From assembly GCF_900188005.1 (NCBI RefSeq), contig NZ_FZNR01000001.1, forward strand, positions 806,001-870,000: a stretch of 64,000 nucleotides of DNA. The letters run 5' to 3'. Shown here piece after piece: positions 39,552 to 48,466 of this stretch. Under the pieces are notes generated by a model. The model was given only the letters and a program-made list of their open reading frames with translations. It was not told where the DNA came from and made no database searches. Source of the stretch: Actinoplanes regularis. GTDB taxonomy: Bacteria; Actinomycetota; Actinomycetes; Mycobacteriales; Micromonosporaceae. How positions within the stretch are numbered: position 1 is the first letter of the stretch; each line of letters starts with the position of its first letter. Both the position numbers and the translations under genes were made by a program.

Positions 39552-42500
39552 CTAACTGGTAGTCGTCGCCGGATCCGTCGTAGTCGTCGGCGTCTCCGTC
39601 GGCGGATCCGTCGTCTCCGTCGGCGTGGTCTCCGTCGTCGGATTCGTGGTCGGTACGGTCGTCGGCTTGCTGGTCGGCTTGCTCGACGGCCTGGTGGACG
39701 TGTTGGTCGGGGCGACCGTCACGGTCGGTTTCGGCGTCGAGCTGGTGCTCGCCGACGGATCGGCGGTGGCGCTCGGGCTCGCGCCGCTCGGGCTCGCCGA
39801 GTCACTGGCGGCCGGGTCGGACGGGAGCGGCTCGTCCGACGGATCGTCGCCCCCGGTGGTCGACGGCTGGGGCACCTTGACGCCGTCGCCGCAGGTCAGG
39901 TCCGCGCCGTTGGGCTCGCTCGTGACGCCTCCGGCGGTGACCGTGCCGTTGGCGACGATGATCCCCGTCGGCTCGACCGAGTACCACGCCTTGCCCGCGT
40001 TCACGACGTCGCCCGTGACCCGGGCGATGTTCAGGGAGAGCGGCCGGTACGCGCCGCTCGTGCCGGCCGTGGCGGCGAGCACCCGCCCGCTGTCCAGGGT
40101 CACCTTCGCGGACGGAGCCGCCGCCCGGCCGCTCGCCACCGCCGCCGCGTTCAGCGTGATCCGGGCGTTCTGGCAGATCAGCAGCACGCCGCCACCGGGG
40201 AAGGTGAGCCGTGCCAGGCTCCTGCGCGGCGTCTCGATCTGCATACCGGCGCTGAGGTACCGCTGGTCGCCCGGCAGCAGCGTCTCCTTGGCGTCACCGT
40301 TCTGCACGATGGCCTGACCCCGGTCGATGGTGAACAGCGCGTTCTCGCTCGGCATCTCGGCCCAGGCCGGGCCGGCGCTCAGATCCAGGGTGAGGCCGCC
40401 GAGCACGACGACCAGCAGCAGGCTGACGAACGCCCACATCCGCTTCTCGAAGTGGCGGTCGACGTCGAACTCGTCGTTGAGGTCCGGCGGTCCGGGCGGC
40501 ACCGCCAGTGGCGGGTGCGCGGCGCCCGGGCGCGCCGAGAGCGGGCTGCCGGGCCGAAGTCTGGGCATCGGCGCGCCGGGACGGGCCTCGAGTCCGATCA
40601 GCGGCGGCAGGTCGGAGGCGTCCGGGATGATCCAGAGCCGGACCGGGGTCCGGGTCTGCGCCACCATGCCCGGGGTGCCGTCACCGACCGGGCCGACCAG
40701 CGTGCCGCGGCGTAGCTCGACGCCGTCCGGCATGGCGATCACACCGGACTCGACCACGACCGCGTGGGTCGGTCCGTGCAGCACCACCGGAGCGCCCGGC
40801 TCCAGGTCGACCGCGTGGGCGGCGGCGATCAGCGCGAGCTGCTGGTCCTCTTCGAGGCCGGCCAGCGCCGGGGTGTCGGCGAAGAGCGCCTCGGCCTCGG
40901 CCAGCTCCATCGGCGGCGGCCCCGGCAGCGGGCCGACCACGGTGGCCACCGTGGAGGTGGGCACCGCCAGCAGGCTGACGCCGCCGGCGGCGTGCCAGTC
41001 CATCACGGAACTGCGGCCGGTGAGCGCGGCGGCCAGGCCGACGACGCTGCCCGGACCGGCGTGGTGCCGGAGGCTGCCGCCCGGGTCGCCGGGACGGCGG
41101 CCGTGCAGGGCGCCCTCGACCACCACGTAGACCGCGCCCTGGTGCTCACCCGCGAGGACGAGCTGACGGCCGACCCGAGGATGCTCCCAGCGCGCCCGGG
41201 CGGCCAGCGACTGCAGCGCCGGCTCGGGCAGTCCGCCCAGGTCGGACGCGTACAGCGCGGCGAGCCGGTGTGGCATGTCGGCTTCCTGGTCCTGCTCCAC
41301 GGCGCGCCGCCGCCACCGGCGCCAGCCGCTGCCCAGCCGGCCGAGCAGGAAGTAGAGCGGCGGAGCGGCGAGGCCGAGCAGCATCACGGCGAGCAGCAGA
41401 CGGGCGGCGGAGCCCTCGTACCAGAGGCCGAGGACGAGACCGGACACCCGGTCGGACCACAGGCGGTAACCCAGCACCACGGCGGCGGCCAGCCAGAAGA
41501 GGGCGAGCACGCCGTACAGGGCGATCAGCCGGCCCTCGCGGTCCAGCACCGACCAGCGCGGACCGCGCCTGCGCAGCCGGCCGCCGAGCCAGGCCAGGCC
41601 GCGGGCGCGCAGGTCCGGGATCTCCAGCCAGTCCATCAGGAGGTACTGCCCGTCCAGCGGCAGGAGCGGGCTCAGGTTGAAGAAGGCGTGCAGGTAGAAG
41701 AGGAAGGCCAGCTTGAAGCCGAGACCACCGGCGCCCGGCACGGTCAGCCCGATCACCTGAAACAAACCGGCCAGCGCCAGCCCGGTGGCCGGGCCGGCCG
41801 CGGTGACCGCGATCCGGGCCCGCCGGCCGGCCATCCAGACGTCGCTGGTGTCGACGAAGACCGTGGGCAGCCCGAAGTGCAGCATCAGGCCGGCGGCCGG
41901 CACCTCGCGGCCGACCCGTTTCGCGGCGAGCGCGTGCCCGAGCTCATGCAGAGCCATAGCGACCACGTTGAGTAACAACAGCGTGATCGCACCGAGTAGG
42001 TAGGAGTCGCCCGTGAGGAAAAGCGCGTGGCCGCCCCGCTGCCAGCTGACCACGAACAGCACGGCGCCGACGATCGACAGCAACGTGCCGAGCCAGACCG
42101 CGGGCCGGGTGAAGAGCAGCCGGCCGAAGCCGTTGTAAAGGCTGGTGAGCGCGCCGTCGGGGTGCACCGAGAGCATCCGGCGCCCGCGCACGGCCGCCAG
42201 CAGCGAGCCGCCGACCCGCTTCGGCAGCGGCTCACGGCTCATCTCCCGGAGCGGGCGGAAGGCGTCCCCGGGGAGGTCTTGCAGCATCCGGTTGCCGGCC
42301 AGGTCGGCGACCACCCGGCGGACCTGGTCCGGGGCGAGCCGGCCGGCGATCCGGGCGAACTCGGCGACCAGCCGGGCGACCGTGCAGGTGCCGTCCATCA
42401 TCAGGGCCAGCTGGTACTCCTCCGGGCTGAGCCGGAGGTAGCAGCTGCGGCCGCCGTCCTCGGGCGAGCGGAGCATCACGTACCGACCGCCACGGACCGT

Positions 42501-42671
42501 GGTGCGGTGCCGGACCTCGATGCCGCCGCGCAACTCGGGGCGGGCCCGGGCCGGGTTCAGCCGGTCGGCGACAGCGTGCCAGAGGCCGGAGTCCGCAGCG
42601 CCGGAACCGGCTCCGGGGGACCGGCCGGCCAAAGCTTCCCAGACGTTGGTCCGGGTCTCGACGTAGGTCAA
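39552..42671 (-). CDS. Mosaic membrane protein: PqqD-like, M50 zinc metallopeptidase, CAP-like and FecR-like domains
   Basis: About 1040 aa. Residues 45-140 resemble a PqqD-like winged helix (CYLRLSPEEYQLALMMDG). Membrane helices follow with an M50 site-2-protease core: HELGH at about 242-246 and the third-ligand motif LLPLDGQ near 340. Two cyclic-nucleotide-binding-like beta-rolls lie at about 470-580 and 600-680; both look degenerate. A transmembrane helix (about 745-765) leads to an extracellular FecR-like domain and a Thr/Pro-rich tail. TTG 42671 is chosen because GAGAGG lies 9 nt upstream; the frame is open to TTG 42761. It is downstream of htrA. Confidence 0.82.
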   Translation of the reverse strand: MTYVETRTNVWEALAGRSPGAGSGAADSGLWHAVADRLNPARARPELRGGIEVRHRTTVRGGRYVMLRSPEDGGRSCYLRLSPEEYQLALMMDGTCTVARLVAEFARIAGRLAPDQVRRVVADLAGNRMLQDLPGDAFRPLREMSREPLPKRVGGSLLAAVRGRRMLSVHPDGALTSLYNGFGRLLFTRPAVWLGTLLSIVGAVLFVVSWQRGGHALFLTGDSYLLGAITLLLLNVVAMALHELGHALAAKRVGREVPAAGLMLHFGLPTVFVDTSDVWMAGRRARIAVTAAGPATGLALAGLFQVIGLTVPGAGGLGFKLAFLFYLHAFFNLSPLLPLDGQYLLMDWLEIPDLRARGLAWLGGRLRRRGPRWSVLDREGRLIALYGVLALFWLAAAVVLGYRLWSDRVSGLVLGLWYEGSAARLLLAVMLLGLAAPPLYFLLGRLGSGWRRWRRRAVEQDQEADMPHRLAALYASDLGGLPEPALQSLAARARWEHPRVGRQLVLAGEHQGAVYVVVEGALHGRRPGDPGGSLRHHAGPGSVVGLAAALTGRSSVMDWHAAGGVSLLAVPTSTVATVVGPLPGPPPMELAEAEALFADTPALAGLEEDQQLALIAAAHAVDLEPGAPVVLHGPTHAVVVESGVIAMPDGVELRRGTLVGPVGDGTPGMVAQTRTPVRLWIIPDASDLPPLIGLEARPGAPMPRLRPGSPLSARPGAAHPPLAVPPGPPDLNDEFDVDRHFEKRMWAFVSLLLVVVLGGLTLDLSAGPAWAEMPSENALFTIDRGQAIVQNGDAKETLLPGDQRYLSAGMQIETPRRSLARLTFPGGGVLLICQNARITLNAAAVASGRAAAPSAKVTLDSGRVLAATAGTSGAYRPLSLNIARVTGDVVNAGKAWYSVEPTGIIVANGTVTAGGVTSEPNGADLTCGDGVKVPQPSTTGGDDPSDEPLPSDPAASDSASPSGASPSATADPSASTSSTPKPTVTVAPTNTSTRPSSKPTSKPTTVPTTNPTTETTPTETTDPPTETPTTTTDPATTTS

Positions 42672-42830
42672 CTCGTAGGGCCTCTCACTCCGCCGAAGCG
42701 AAACCGCGCCGCGGCCTGGCACTACCGACGGCGAAAGGAGATTAGAAGGTCGCCCCACCAAAACGCGAGCCCCCCGCGCGGAAACCTTCCTATTTGTCGC
42801 GAAAGTCCCGAATCACGGCATAGATAGGAA

Positions 42831-42874
42831 TACGGCGGGTGACGTGCCCACCCCTGGTCACGTCACCCGCCGTA
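42831..42874 (-). terminator. Terminator after htrA
   Basis: A perfect 16-bp stem (TACGGCGGGTGACGTG at 42831-42846, complement at 42859-42874) with a 12-nt loop lies 19 bp after the htrA stop. Confidence 0.85.
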
Positions 42875-42892
42875 GCGAAAGGAGCTGAGGTC

Positions 42893-44461
42893 TTACTTCG
42901 ATTCCTGGAGCGTGACGCTGGCCTGCTTCTCGCTCCCGTTCCGGGTGAAGGTGATGTCCATCTTCTGCCCGACGGCGGCCGCCTGGACCGCCGCCACCAG
43001 GTCGTCGGACTCGCTGATGTCCTTGCCGTCGACCTTGGTGATCACGTCACCCTGCTGCAGGCCGGCCTTGGCCGCGGCACTGCCGGCGGTGACCTGGCTG
43101 ACCAGGGCGCCCCCGTTCTCCGCGGTGGTGACACTGACGCCGAGCGCCGGGTGGCTGACCTTCTTGCCGGACATCAGGGCGTCGGCGACGGTCTTCACCT
43201 TGTTGCTCGGGATGGCGAAGCCCAGGCCGATGTTGCCGGAGCCGGAGCCGGAGGTGGCGATCGCCGAGTTGATGCCGATCACCTCGCCGTTGACGTTGAC
43301 CAGCGCACCGCCCGAGTTACCCGGGTTGATCGGGGCGTCGGTCTGCAGCAGGCCGGTCATCGTGGTCGGGGCCGCCTGTTGCTGCTGCGACTGGCCGAAC
43401 GGGTCCGCGCCCTGCCCCTGCCGCTCGTCCTCGCTGCTGGACTCGATGCTGCGGTCCTTGGCGCTGATGATGCCGGCGGTGACCGAGCCCTCCAGGCCGA
43501 GCGGACTGCCGAGCGCCAGCACGGTGTCGCCGACCTGCATCTGCGAGCTGTCACCGAAGGTCGCGGCCTTCAGCCCGGACACCCCGCTCGCCTTGACCAC
43601 GGCCAGGTCGGTCCGCGGGTCGGTGCCGACGATCGTCGCGCTGGCCTTCTTGCCGTCCGCGAAGATGATGTTCACGGTGCTTCCGGTGGCGTTCGCGACC
43701 ACGTGGTTGTTGGTCACGATGTAGCCGTCGGCGGTGAGCACCACCCCGGAGCCCTCGCCGGTCTGCGTGGTGATGGAGACGACGCTGTCCTGCACCGCCG
43801 CGGCGATCTGGGCCAGCGACGAGCGGTCCACGGTCCGGCTGACCGTCGTGTTGCCGGACTTGACCGAGGCCGGGGTCGAATCGTCGTGCAGCGCCAGCGC
43901 GGTAGCGGCGCCGACCCCGCCCGACAGCAGTGAGAGCAGCACTACCGCCGCTCCGACCAGGACGAACTTGCGGCCGCGACCTTTGCCAGGCGGCTCGTTT
44001 CCGCCGGACTGGGCCCAGGCCGGGACGGCGCCCTCGGGCTGGGTCGCGCCCGGCTGCTGCCAGGTGCCGGGGTGGTAGCCGGGCTGCTGCCCGTAGCCGG
44101 GCTGCTGCCCGTAGGGCTGGTAACCGGTGCTGTAGGGCTGGCCGGAGCCGGGGGCCGCGGAGACCGGCGCCTGCTGCCACGGCGACTGCGGCGGCTGCGG
44201 GGCGGCGGGCTGGTGGGCAGCGGGCTGGTGGGCAGCGGGCTGGTTCCAGGGATTCAGCAGCTGCGGGACGGTGGGCTGCGCGGGGTGCAGCGGTTGCGTG
44301 GGGTGCGTGCCCTCTGAGGTGGGAGCCGCGGACTGGTGAGCGGCGTATTGCGAGGCGGCCGGCGGCTGCGTCGCAGTCGGCTGCTCAGACTCCACCCGCT
44401 CCGTGCTGCTGTGCTCAGCGCCGGCGTCCGCGGGCCGCGGGTTGGTCTCGTTCTCGTTCAT
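42893..44461 (-). CDS. HtrA/DegP-type membrane serine protease with PDZ domain
   Basis: A 522-aa envelope protease. A 155-residue Gln/Pro/Ala-rich cytoplasmic N-terminus precedes one transmembrane helix (FVLVGAAVVLLSLLSGGVGAATAL). The trypsin-like domain has His in TNNHVV, Asp in DPRTDLAVVK and Ser in NPGNSGGALV. A C-terminal PDZ domain starts at HPALGVSV and holds GLQQGDVITKVDG. It matches mycobacterial PepD/HtrA in layout. It lies 39 bp downstream of a sensor kinase gene, so the three genes probably form an envelope-stress operon. Confidence 0.93.
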   Translation of the reverse strand: MNENETNPRPADAGAEHSSTERVESEQPTATQPPAASQYAAHQSAAPTSEGTHPTQPLHPAQPTVPQLLNPWNQPAAHQPAAHQPAAPQPPQSPWQQAPVSAAPGSGQPYSTGYQPYGQQPGYGQQPGYHPGTWQQPGATQPEGAVPAWAQSGGNEPPGKGRGRKFVLVGAAVVLLSLLSGGVGAATALALHDDSTPASVKSGNTTVSRTVDRSSLAQIAAAVQDSVVSITTQTGEGSGVVLTADGYIVTNNHVVANATGSTVNIIFADGKKASATIVGTDPRTDLAVVKASGVSGLKAATFGDSSQMQVGDTVLALGSPLGLEGSVTAGIISAKDRSIESSSEDERQGQGADPFGQSQQQQAAPTTMTGLLQTDAPINPGNSGGALVNVNGEVIGINSAIATSGSGSGNIGLGFAIPSNKVKTVADALMSGKKVSHPALGVSVTTAENGGALVSQVTAGSAAAKAGLQQGDVITKVDGKDISESDDLVAAVQAAAVGQKMDITFTRNGSEKQASVTLQESK

Positions 44462-44500
44462 GTTCCTAACTCTGCCCTGTGCGACTCGTACCGAACTGTG

Positions 44501-46051
44501 CTAGTCCTGGATGTTTTCTGTGAACCCTTTATACACATTTATGGTCGGCAGCGTGACCCGGAACGTAGCTCCCTGGCCGGATTCCCCGAGCACGTCGACG
44601 GTGCCGTTGTGCGATCGCACGATAGCCGCCACAATGGCCAGTCCGAGGCCCGTCCCGGTGTCCGCCCGGGTGGTGTCGCGGGTCCGCGCGCCGTCCACGC
44701 GATAGAAACGCTCGAAGACCCGCGCCCGCTGCTCCTCGGTGAGGCCCGGGCCGGTGTCGGCCACCTCGACCACCGCGCGGTCCTCCCCCTCGGCGTAGAG
44801 CCGCAGCGTCACGGTGGCGCCCGACGGGGTGTGCACCAGTGCGTTCGTCATCAGGTTGCCGATCACCTGGCGCAGCCGGGCATCGTCCCCGTACGCCACC
44901 AACCGCTCATGATCGTCGCGCACGTCCAGCTCGATGACGCGGTCCGGCGCGACCGCCTGGGCGGCCTGCACCGCGTCCACGGCGAGAACCGGCAGCTCCA
45001 CCGGCGCGAAGTTGAACGGCCGTTCCCGGTCCAGCCGGGCGAGCAGCAGCAGGTCCTCGACGAGCAGGCCCATCCGGGCCGCCTCGTCCTCGATCCGCCG
45101 GACCAGCCGGGCCACCGCCTCGGGTTCGGAGACCGCGCCCTGGCGGAACAGCTCCGCGAAGCCACGGATGGTGGTCAGCGGCGTACGCAGCTCGTGTGAG
45201 GCGTCTGCGACGAACTGCCGCATCTTCTCCTCGGACCGCACCGCGCGGCCCTCGGAGAGCTGAGCGGCCTCGGCCGCCTCCATGGCCCGCTGCTCGGACG
45301 CGGCCCGGGCGTGGAAGGCCATCTCGATCTGCGCCAGCATCACGTTCAGCGCCGTCGAGAGCTGGCCCAGCTCGGTGGTCGGCTCGCCGCCGTCCACCTC
45401 CGGGTCGGGGACCCGCTGGCTGTAATCTCCCGCGGCGATCCGCCCGGCGGTCCGCTCGATCTGCAACAGCGGGATCAGGCTCTGCCGGACCAGGGCCGCG
45501 CCGACGATCGCCAGCGCCAGCAGCACGCCGGCACCGACCAGGATGTCCACCCAGACCAGCCGGGCGATCACGTCGTCCACGCCGGTCATGGCTTGGGCGA
45601 CGTGAACGACGCTGCCACCGTCGTCCCGCTCGACCAGGATGCGCCACATGACCTTCCCGTTCCGCGAGCGGGCCGTATATGGCTTGCCGGTGTGCGCCTC
45701 GACCGCTTCGATGCCGGCGGCCAGCACCGGAAGGTCGTTTTCCGAGACTCTGTCCGGTTTCGCGATCCGGCCGGTGCCACTGACGGATGTGTAGGCGACC
45801 ATCCAATCGGTCGGCATATATACATAGTCGTACAGGCTCAGCAGCGGCAGGTCCTCGGCAACCCTCTTCAGCTGGGCATCCATCCGATCGACCATGTACG
45901 TGTGCAATGCGATCGTGCTGGCCGAGCTGATCAGCGTCAGCGCGGCGAACACCAGGATCAGCACCGAGGCGACCAGCTTGGTGCGGAGCGAGACTCTGCG
46001 CAGGCTGGCCTGCGGCGGGAACGTGGCGCGTGCCCGCTCGGTGAGGGTCAT
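44501..46051 (-). CDS. Two-component sensor histidine kinase (MprB-like by context)
   Basis: A 516-aa membrane kinase. Transmembrane helices at about 25-47 and 165-187 bracket an extracellular sensor of about 110 residues. HAMP follows (about 190-245). The DHp domain has the phospho-acceptor His in ADASHELRTPLTT. The ATPase domain shows NLMTNALVHTP (N box), VADTGPGL (G1) and GTGLGLAIV (G2). It is encoded 8 bp after its response regulator and 39 bp before htrA, the order seen for envelope-stress systems such as MprAB-PepD. The signal is not known. Confidence 0.95.
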   Translation of the reverse strand: MTLTERARATFPPQASLRRVSLRTKLVASVLILVFAALTLISSASTIALHTYMVDRMDAQLKRVAEDLPLLSLYDYVYMPTDWMVAYTSVSGTGRIAKPDRVSENDLPVLAAGIEAVEAHTGKPYTARSRNGKVMWRILVERDDGGSVVHVAQAMTGVDDVIARLVWVDILVGAGVLLALAIVGAALVRQSLIPLLQIERTAGRIAAGDYSQRVPDPEVDGGEPTTELGQLSTALNVMLAQIEMAFHARAASEQRAMEAAEAAQLSEGRAVRSEEKMRQFVADASHELRTPLTTIRGFAELFRQGAVSEPEAVARLVRRIEDEAARMGLLVEDLLLLARLDRERPFNFAPVELPVLAVDAVQAAQAVAPDRVIELDVRDDHERLVAYGDDARLRQVIGNLMTNALVHTPSGATVTLRLYAEGEDRAVVEVADTGPGLTEEQRARVFERFYRVDGARTRDTTRADTGTGLGLAIVAAIVRSHNGTVDVLGESGQGATFRVTLPTINVYKGFTENIQD

Positions 46052-46059
46052 CCGGCGAC

Positions 46060-46773
46060 CTAGACGGCTGGCTTGCGCAGCACGTAGCCCACCCCGCGAA
46101 GGGTGTGGATCAGGCGCGGCTGCACGTTGTCGACCTTCCGCCGCAGGTAGGAGATGTACGACTCGACGATGTTGTCGTCACCGCGGAAGTCGTACTTCCA
46201 CACGTGGTCGAGGATCTGCGCCTTGGAGAGCACCCGGTTGGCGTTGAGCATCAGGTAGCGCAGGAGCTTGAACTCGGTCGGCGAGAGCTGCACCCGGGTG
46301 CCCGCCCGGTAGACCTCATGGGTCTCCTCGTCGAGCTCCAGATCGGCGAAGACCAGCCGGGACGGCTGCTCCTCGCCGGCTGTGGTGCGGCGCAGGACGG
46401 CCCGGATCCGGGCGGTGAGCTCCTCCAGGCTGAACGGCTTGGTGACGTAGTCGTCGCCGCCCAGAGTGAGCCCACGGATCTTGTCCTCGGTGCCGTCGCG
46501 GGCGGTCAGGAAGACCACCGGGGTGCGCTGGCCGCCCTCGCGCATCAACCGGATCACCTCGAAACCGTCGAGGTCGGGGAGCATCACGTCGAGCACGACC
46601 AGGTCGGGCGCCGCGCTGCGGGCCGCGCTGACCGCGGCGCTGCCACTGGTCGCGGTGGTGACGTCGAACCCGGCGAAGCGCAGGCTGGCGGAGAGCAATT
46701 CCAGGATGTTCGCGTCGTCCTCGACGACGAGCAACTTGGCCTCACTCTGCTTGGGCTGGGTCTGAACGGCCAT
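46060..46773 (-). CDS. OmpR-family response regulator
   Basis: A 237-aa regulator. The receiver domain shows the acidic pocket VVEDDANI, phospho-acceptor Asp in LVVLDVMLPDLDG, the switch Thr in FLTARD and Lys in YVTKPF. The C-terminal winged helix has LSPTEFKLLRYLM and the transactivation/recognition segment DNIVESYISYLRRKVD, ending TLRGVGYVLR. It is first in the regulator-kinase-protease cluster, so it likely activates htrA. Confidence 0.96.
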   Translation of the reverse strand: MAVQTQPKQSEAKLLVVEDDANILELLSASLRFAGFDVTTATSGSAAVSAARSAAPDLVVLDVMLPDLDGFEVIRLMREGGQRTPVVFLTARDGTEDKIRGLTLGGDDYVTKPFSLEELTARIRAVLRRTTAGEEQPSRLVFADLELDEETHEVYRAGTRVQLSPTEFKLLRYLMLNANRVLSKAQILDHVWKYDFRGDDNIVESYISYLRRKVDNVQPRLIHTLRGVGYVLRKPAV

Positions 46774-46847
46774 GCGGCCATTCTTTCCCCGGCCCCTGCG
46801 CCTCTGCTGCGCGCTTGCTGAAAATTATCTGTGAGGAGTACGTCAGG

Positions 46848-47615
46848 TCACGCGGCCAGCCGGTAGCCGTGACCGCCCATGCTGCGCTCGGCCGCCCGGG
46901 CCAGTGCCCGCCGGTCCGCCCCCGGAGCCGGCCGCAGGGCCGGTGCCGTGATCACCGTCAACGTCAACCGGCGGACCCGGGCCACCCGCACCAGCGATGC
47001 GAGCAGCGTGTCGTCGCCGATGAACGCGGCCTCGGCGCTGTCGTACATGATCGAGGTCGGCACCACCGGGGCGCCGGCGTCGATCGCCGCCTGGAACAGC
47101 GCGGGACGGAACCGCCCGTGTTCGGCGCCGCAGAACGTCGTGCCCTCCGGGAAGGCCGCGACCGACCGGCCCGCCCGCAGCGCGCCGGCCACCTCGCCGA
47201 CCGTCACCGGCAGGTCCCGCGGCCTGCTCCGGTCGATGAAGATCGTGCCGCTGCGCCGGGCCGTGACGCCCACCGCCGGCCAGGCACGCACGTCGTGCTT
47301 GGCCACCAGCCGCACCGGCGAGACCGCGACCAGCGCCAGGATGTCCATCCAGGAGACGTGGTTGGCGACCAGCAGGCTGCCCGGGCGCGGCGCCGGGCCA
47401 CGCAGGACCAGCCGCACCCCGAGGACCGCGAGCAACGCACGGCACAGGGTCCGGGCGGCGGCCCCGCGCAGCAGCGCCACCGGCAGCAGCCCCAGGAGCA
47501 GCACGGTGAACAACCCGGCCAGCCGCAGCCCGGCTCGCCCGGCCGCGACGTGCGGCCCGCCGCCCGGCCGGCACCGGTCGTCGCAGACCGAGCCCGGATG
47601 CCAGAGCGTGTTCAT
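46848..47615 (-). CDS. Lysophospholipid acyltransferase, OlsA/PlsC-like
   Basis: A 255-aa membrane-associated acyltransferase. Hydrophobic segments at about 30-55 precede the catalytic NHVSWMD (N-H-x4-D) and FPEGTTF. The second motif region (RSGTIFIDRSRP) is conserved in PlsC enzymes. Its ATG overlaps the stop of the upstream N-acyltransferase gene by 4 bp. In ornithine-lipid synthesis OlsB makes lyso-ornithine lipid and OlsA acylates it, and this order and pairing fit that pathway. A general 1-acylglycerol-phosphate acyltransferase role remains possible. Confidence 0.85.
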   Translation of the reverse strand: MNTLWHPGSVCDDRCRPGGGPHVAAGRAGLRLAGLFTVLLLGLLPVALLRGAAARTLCRALLAVLGVRLVLRGPAPRPGSLLVANHVSWMDILALVAVSPVRLVAKHDVRAWPAVGVTARRSGTIFIDRSRPRDLPVTVGEVAGALRAGRSVAAFPEGTTFCGAEHGRFRPALFQAAIDAGAPVVPTSIMYDSAEAAFIGDDTLLASLVRVARVRRLTLTVITAPALRPAPGADRRALARAAERSMGGHGYRLAA

Positions 47616-48373
47616 CGCTCCGAGCCCAGGAAGTGCCGCCGGTACCGCGGGTCCAGACGGTCCAGGGAGAACAGGACGTAGAAGTCGGCGCAGTCGAAGT
47701 CCGGGTCGAAGGCCGGCTCGCCGCAGACCCAGCTGCCCAGCCGCAGGTAGCCCTTGAGCAGCGCGGGGACCGTCACCTTGGGGTCGGCCACCAGGTCCGC
47801 CGGCGGCGTCCACGGGCGGTGCGGGTGGGCCCGCAGCGCCGGCGGGGCCAGGTGCCTGTTGTTGATCCGCTCGCGGACACCGGCCGCGACGACCCCGCCG
47901 TCGGCGAGCGGCACCGAGGCGCATCCGCCGAGCCAGCGCAGGTTGTTCAGGTGCAGGTAGCGGGCGATGCCGGCCCACATCAGGTTGACCACGGCGCCGG
48001 ACCGGTGGTCCGGGTGCACGCAGGAGCGGCCGATCTCCACCAGCTGATCACGCAGCGGGCGCAGGGCGCTCAGATCGAACTCGGCGTCGCCGTACCGGCG
48101 ACCGGCCCGCTCGGCGGCGCCCGGCGGAAGCATCCGGTAGGTGCCGACCACGTCACCGGTCGCGTCGTCGCGAACGATGAGGTGGTCGCAGAACTCATCG
48201 AACTCGTCCACGTCGATCCCCTCGACGGCGGTCGTGAGGGTCGCCCCGAGCTCGCCGGCGAAGACATCGTGGCGCAGTCGCTGTGCGGCCTTCACCTGAG
48301 CCGCGTCGTCCGCGATGAGAAGCGTGTAGCCGCTGGTCCCGGTGGGTGCGGCGGCTGTCATCAGAACTGCCAT
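47612..48373 (-). CDS. Acyl-ACP-dependent N-acyltransferase, OlsB-like (GNAT fold)
   Basis: A 253-aa protein of the OlsB/hemolysin-acetyltransferase group. Typical segments are LRHDVFAGELGA, DEFDEFCDHLIVRDDATGDVVGTYRML, VEIGRSCVHPDHRSGAVVNLMW and the ending ADFYVLFSLDRLDPRYRRHFLG. OlsB transfers a 3-hydroxyacyl chain to ornithine. Coupling to a PlsC-like gene supports a role in ornithine-lipid or similar aminolipid synthesis. The start is ATG 48373 or 48361; neither has a clear ribosome-binding site. Confidence 0.85.
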   Translation of the reverse strand: MAVLMTAAAPTGTSGYTLLIADDAAQVKAAQRLRHDVFAGELGATLTTAVEGIDVDEFDEFCDHLIVRDDATGDVVGTYRMLPPGAAERAGRRYGDAEFDLSALRPLRDQLVEIGRSCVHPDHRSGAVVNLMWAGIARYLHLNNLRWLGGCASVPLADGGVVAAGVRERINNRHLAPPALRAHPHRPWTPPADLVADPKVTVPALLKGYLRLGSWVCGEPAFDPDFDCADFYVLFSLDRLDPRYRRHFLGSER

Positions 48374-48466
48374 GTGATCTGTGTAAGGCTGACAATTGCC
48401 GATGGAGTGTCGCGGCAGGTGGCGATGTGTGACCGATTGATGAACGGCTTGTGCGATGGTCGGGAG

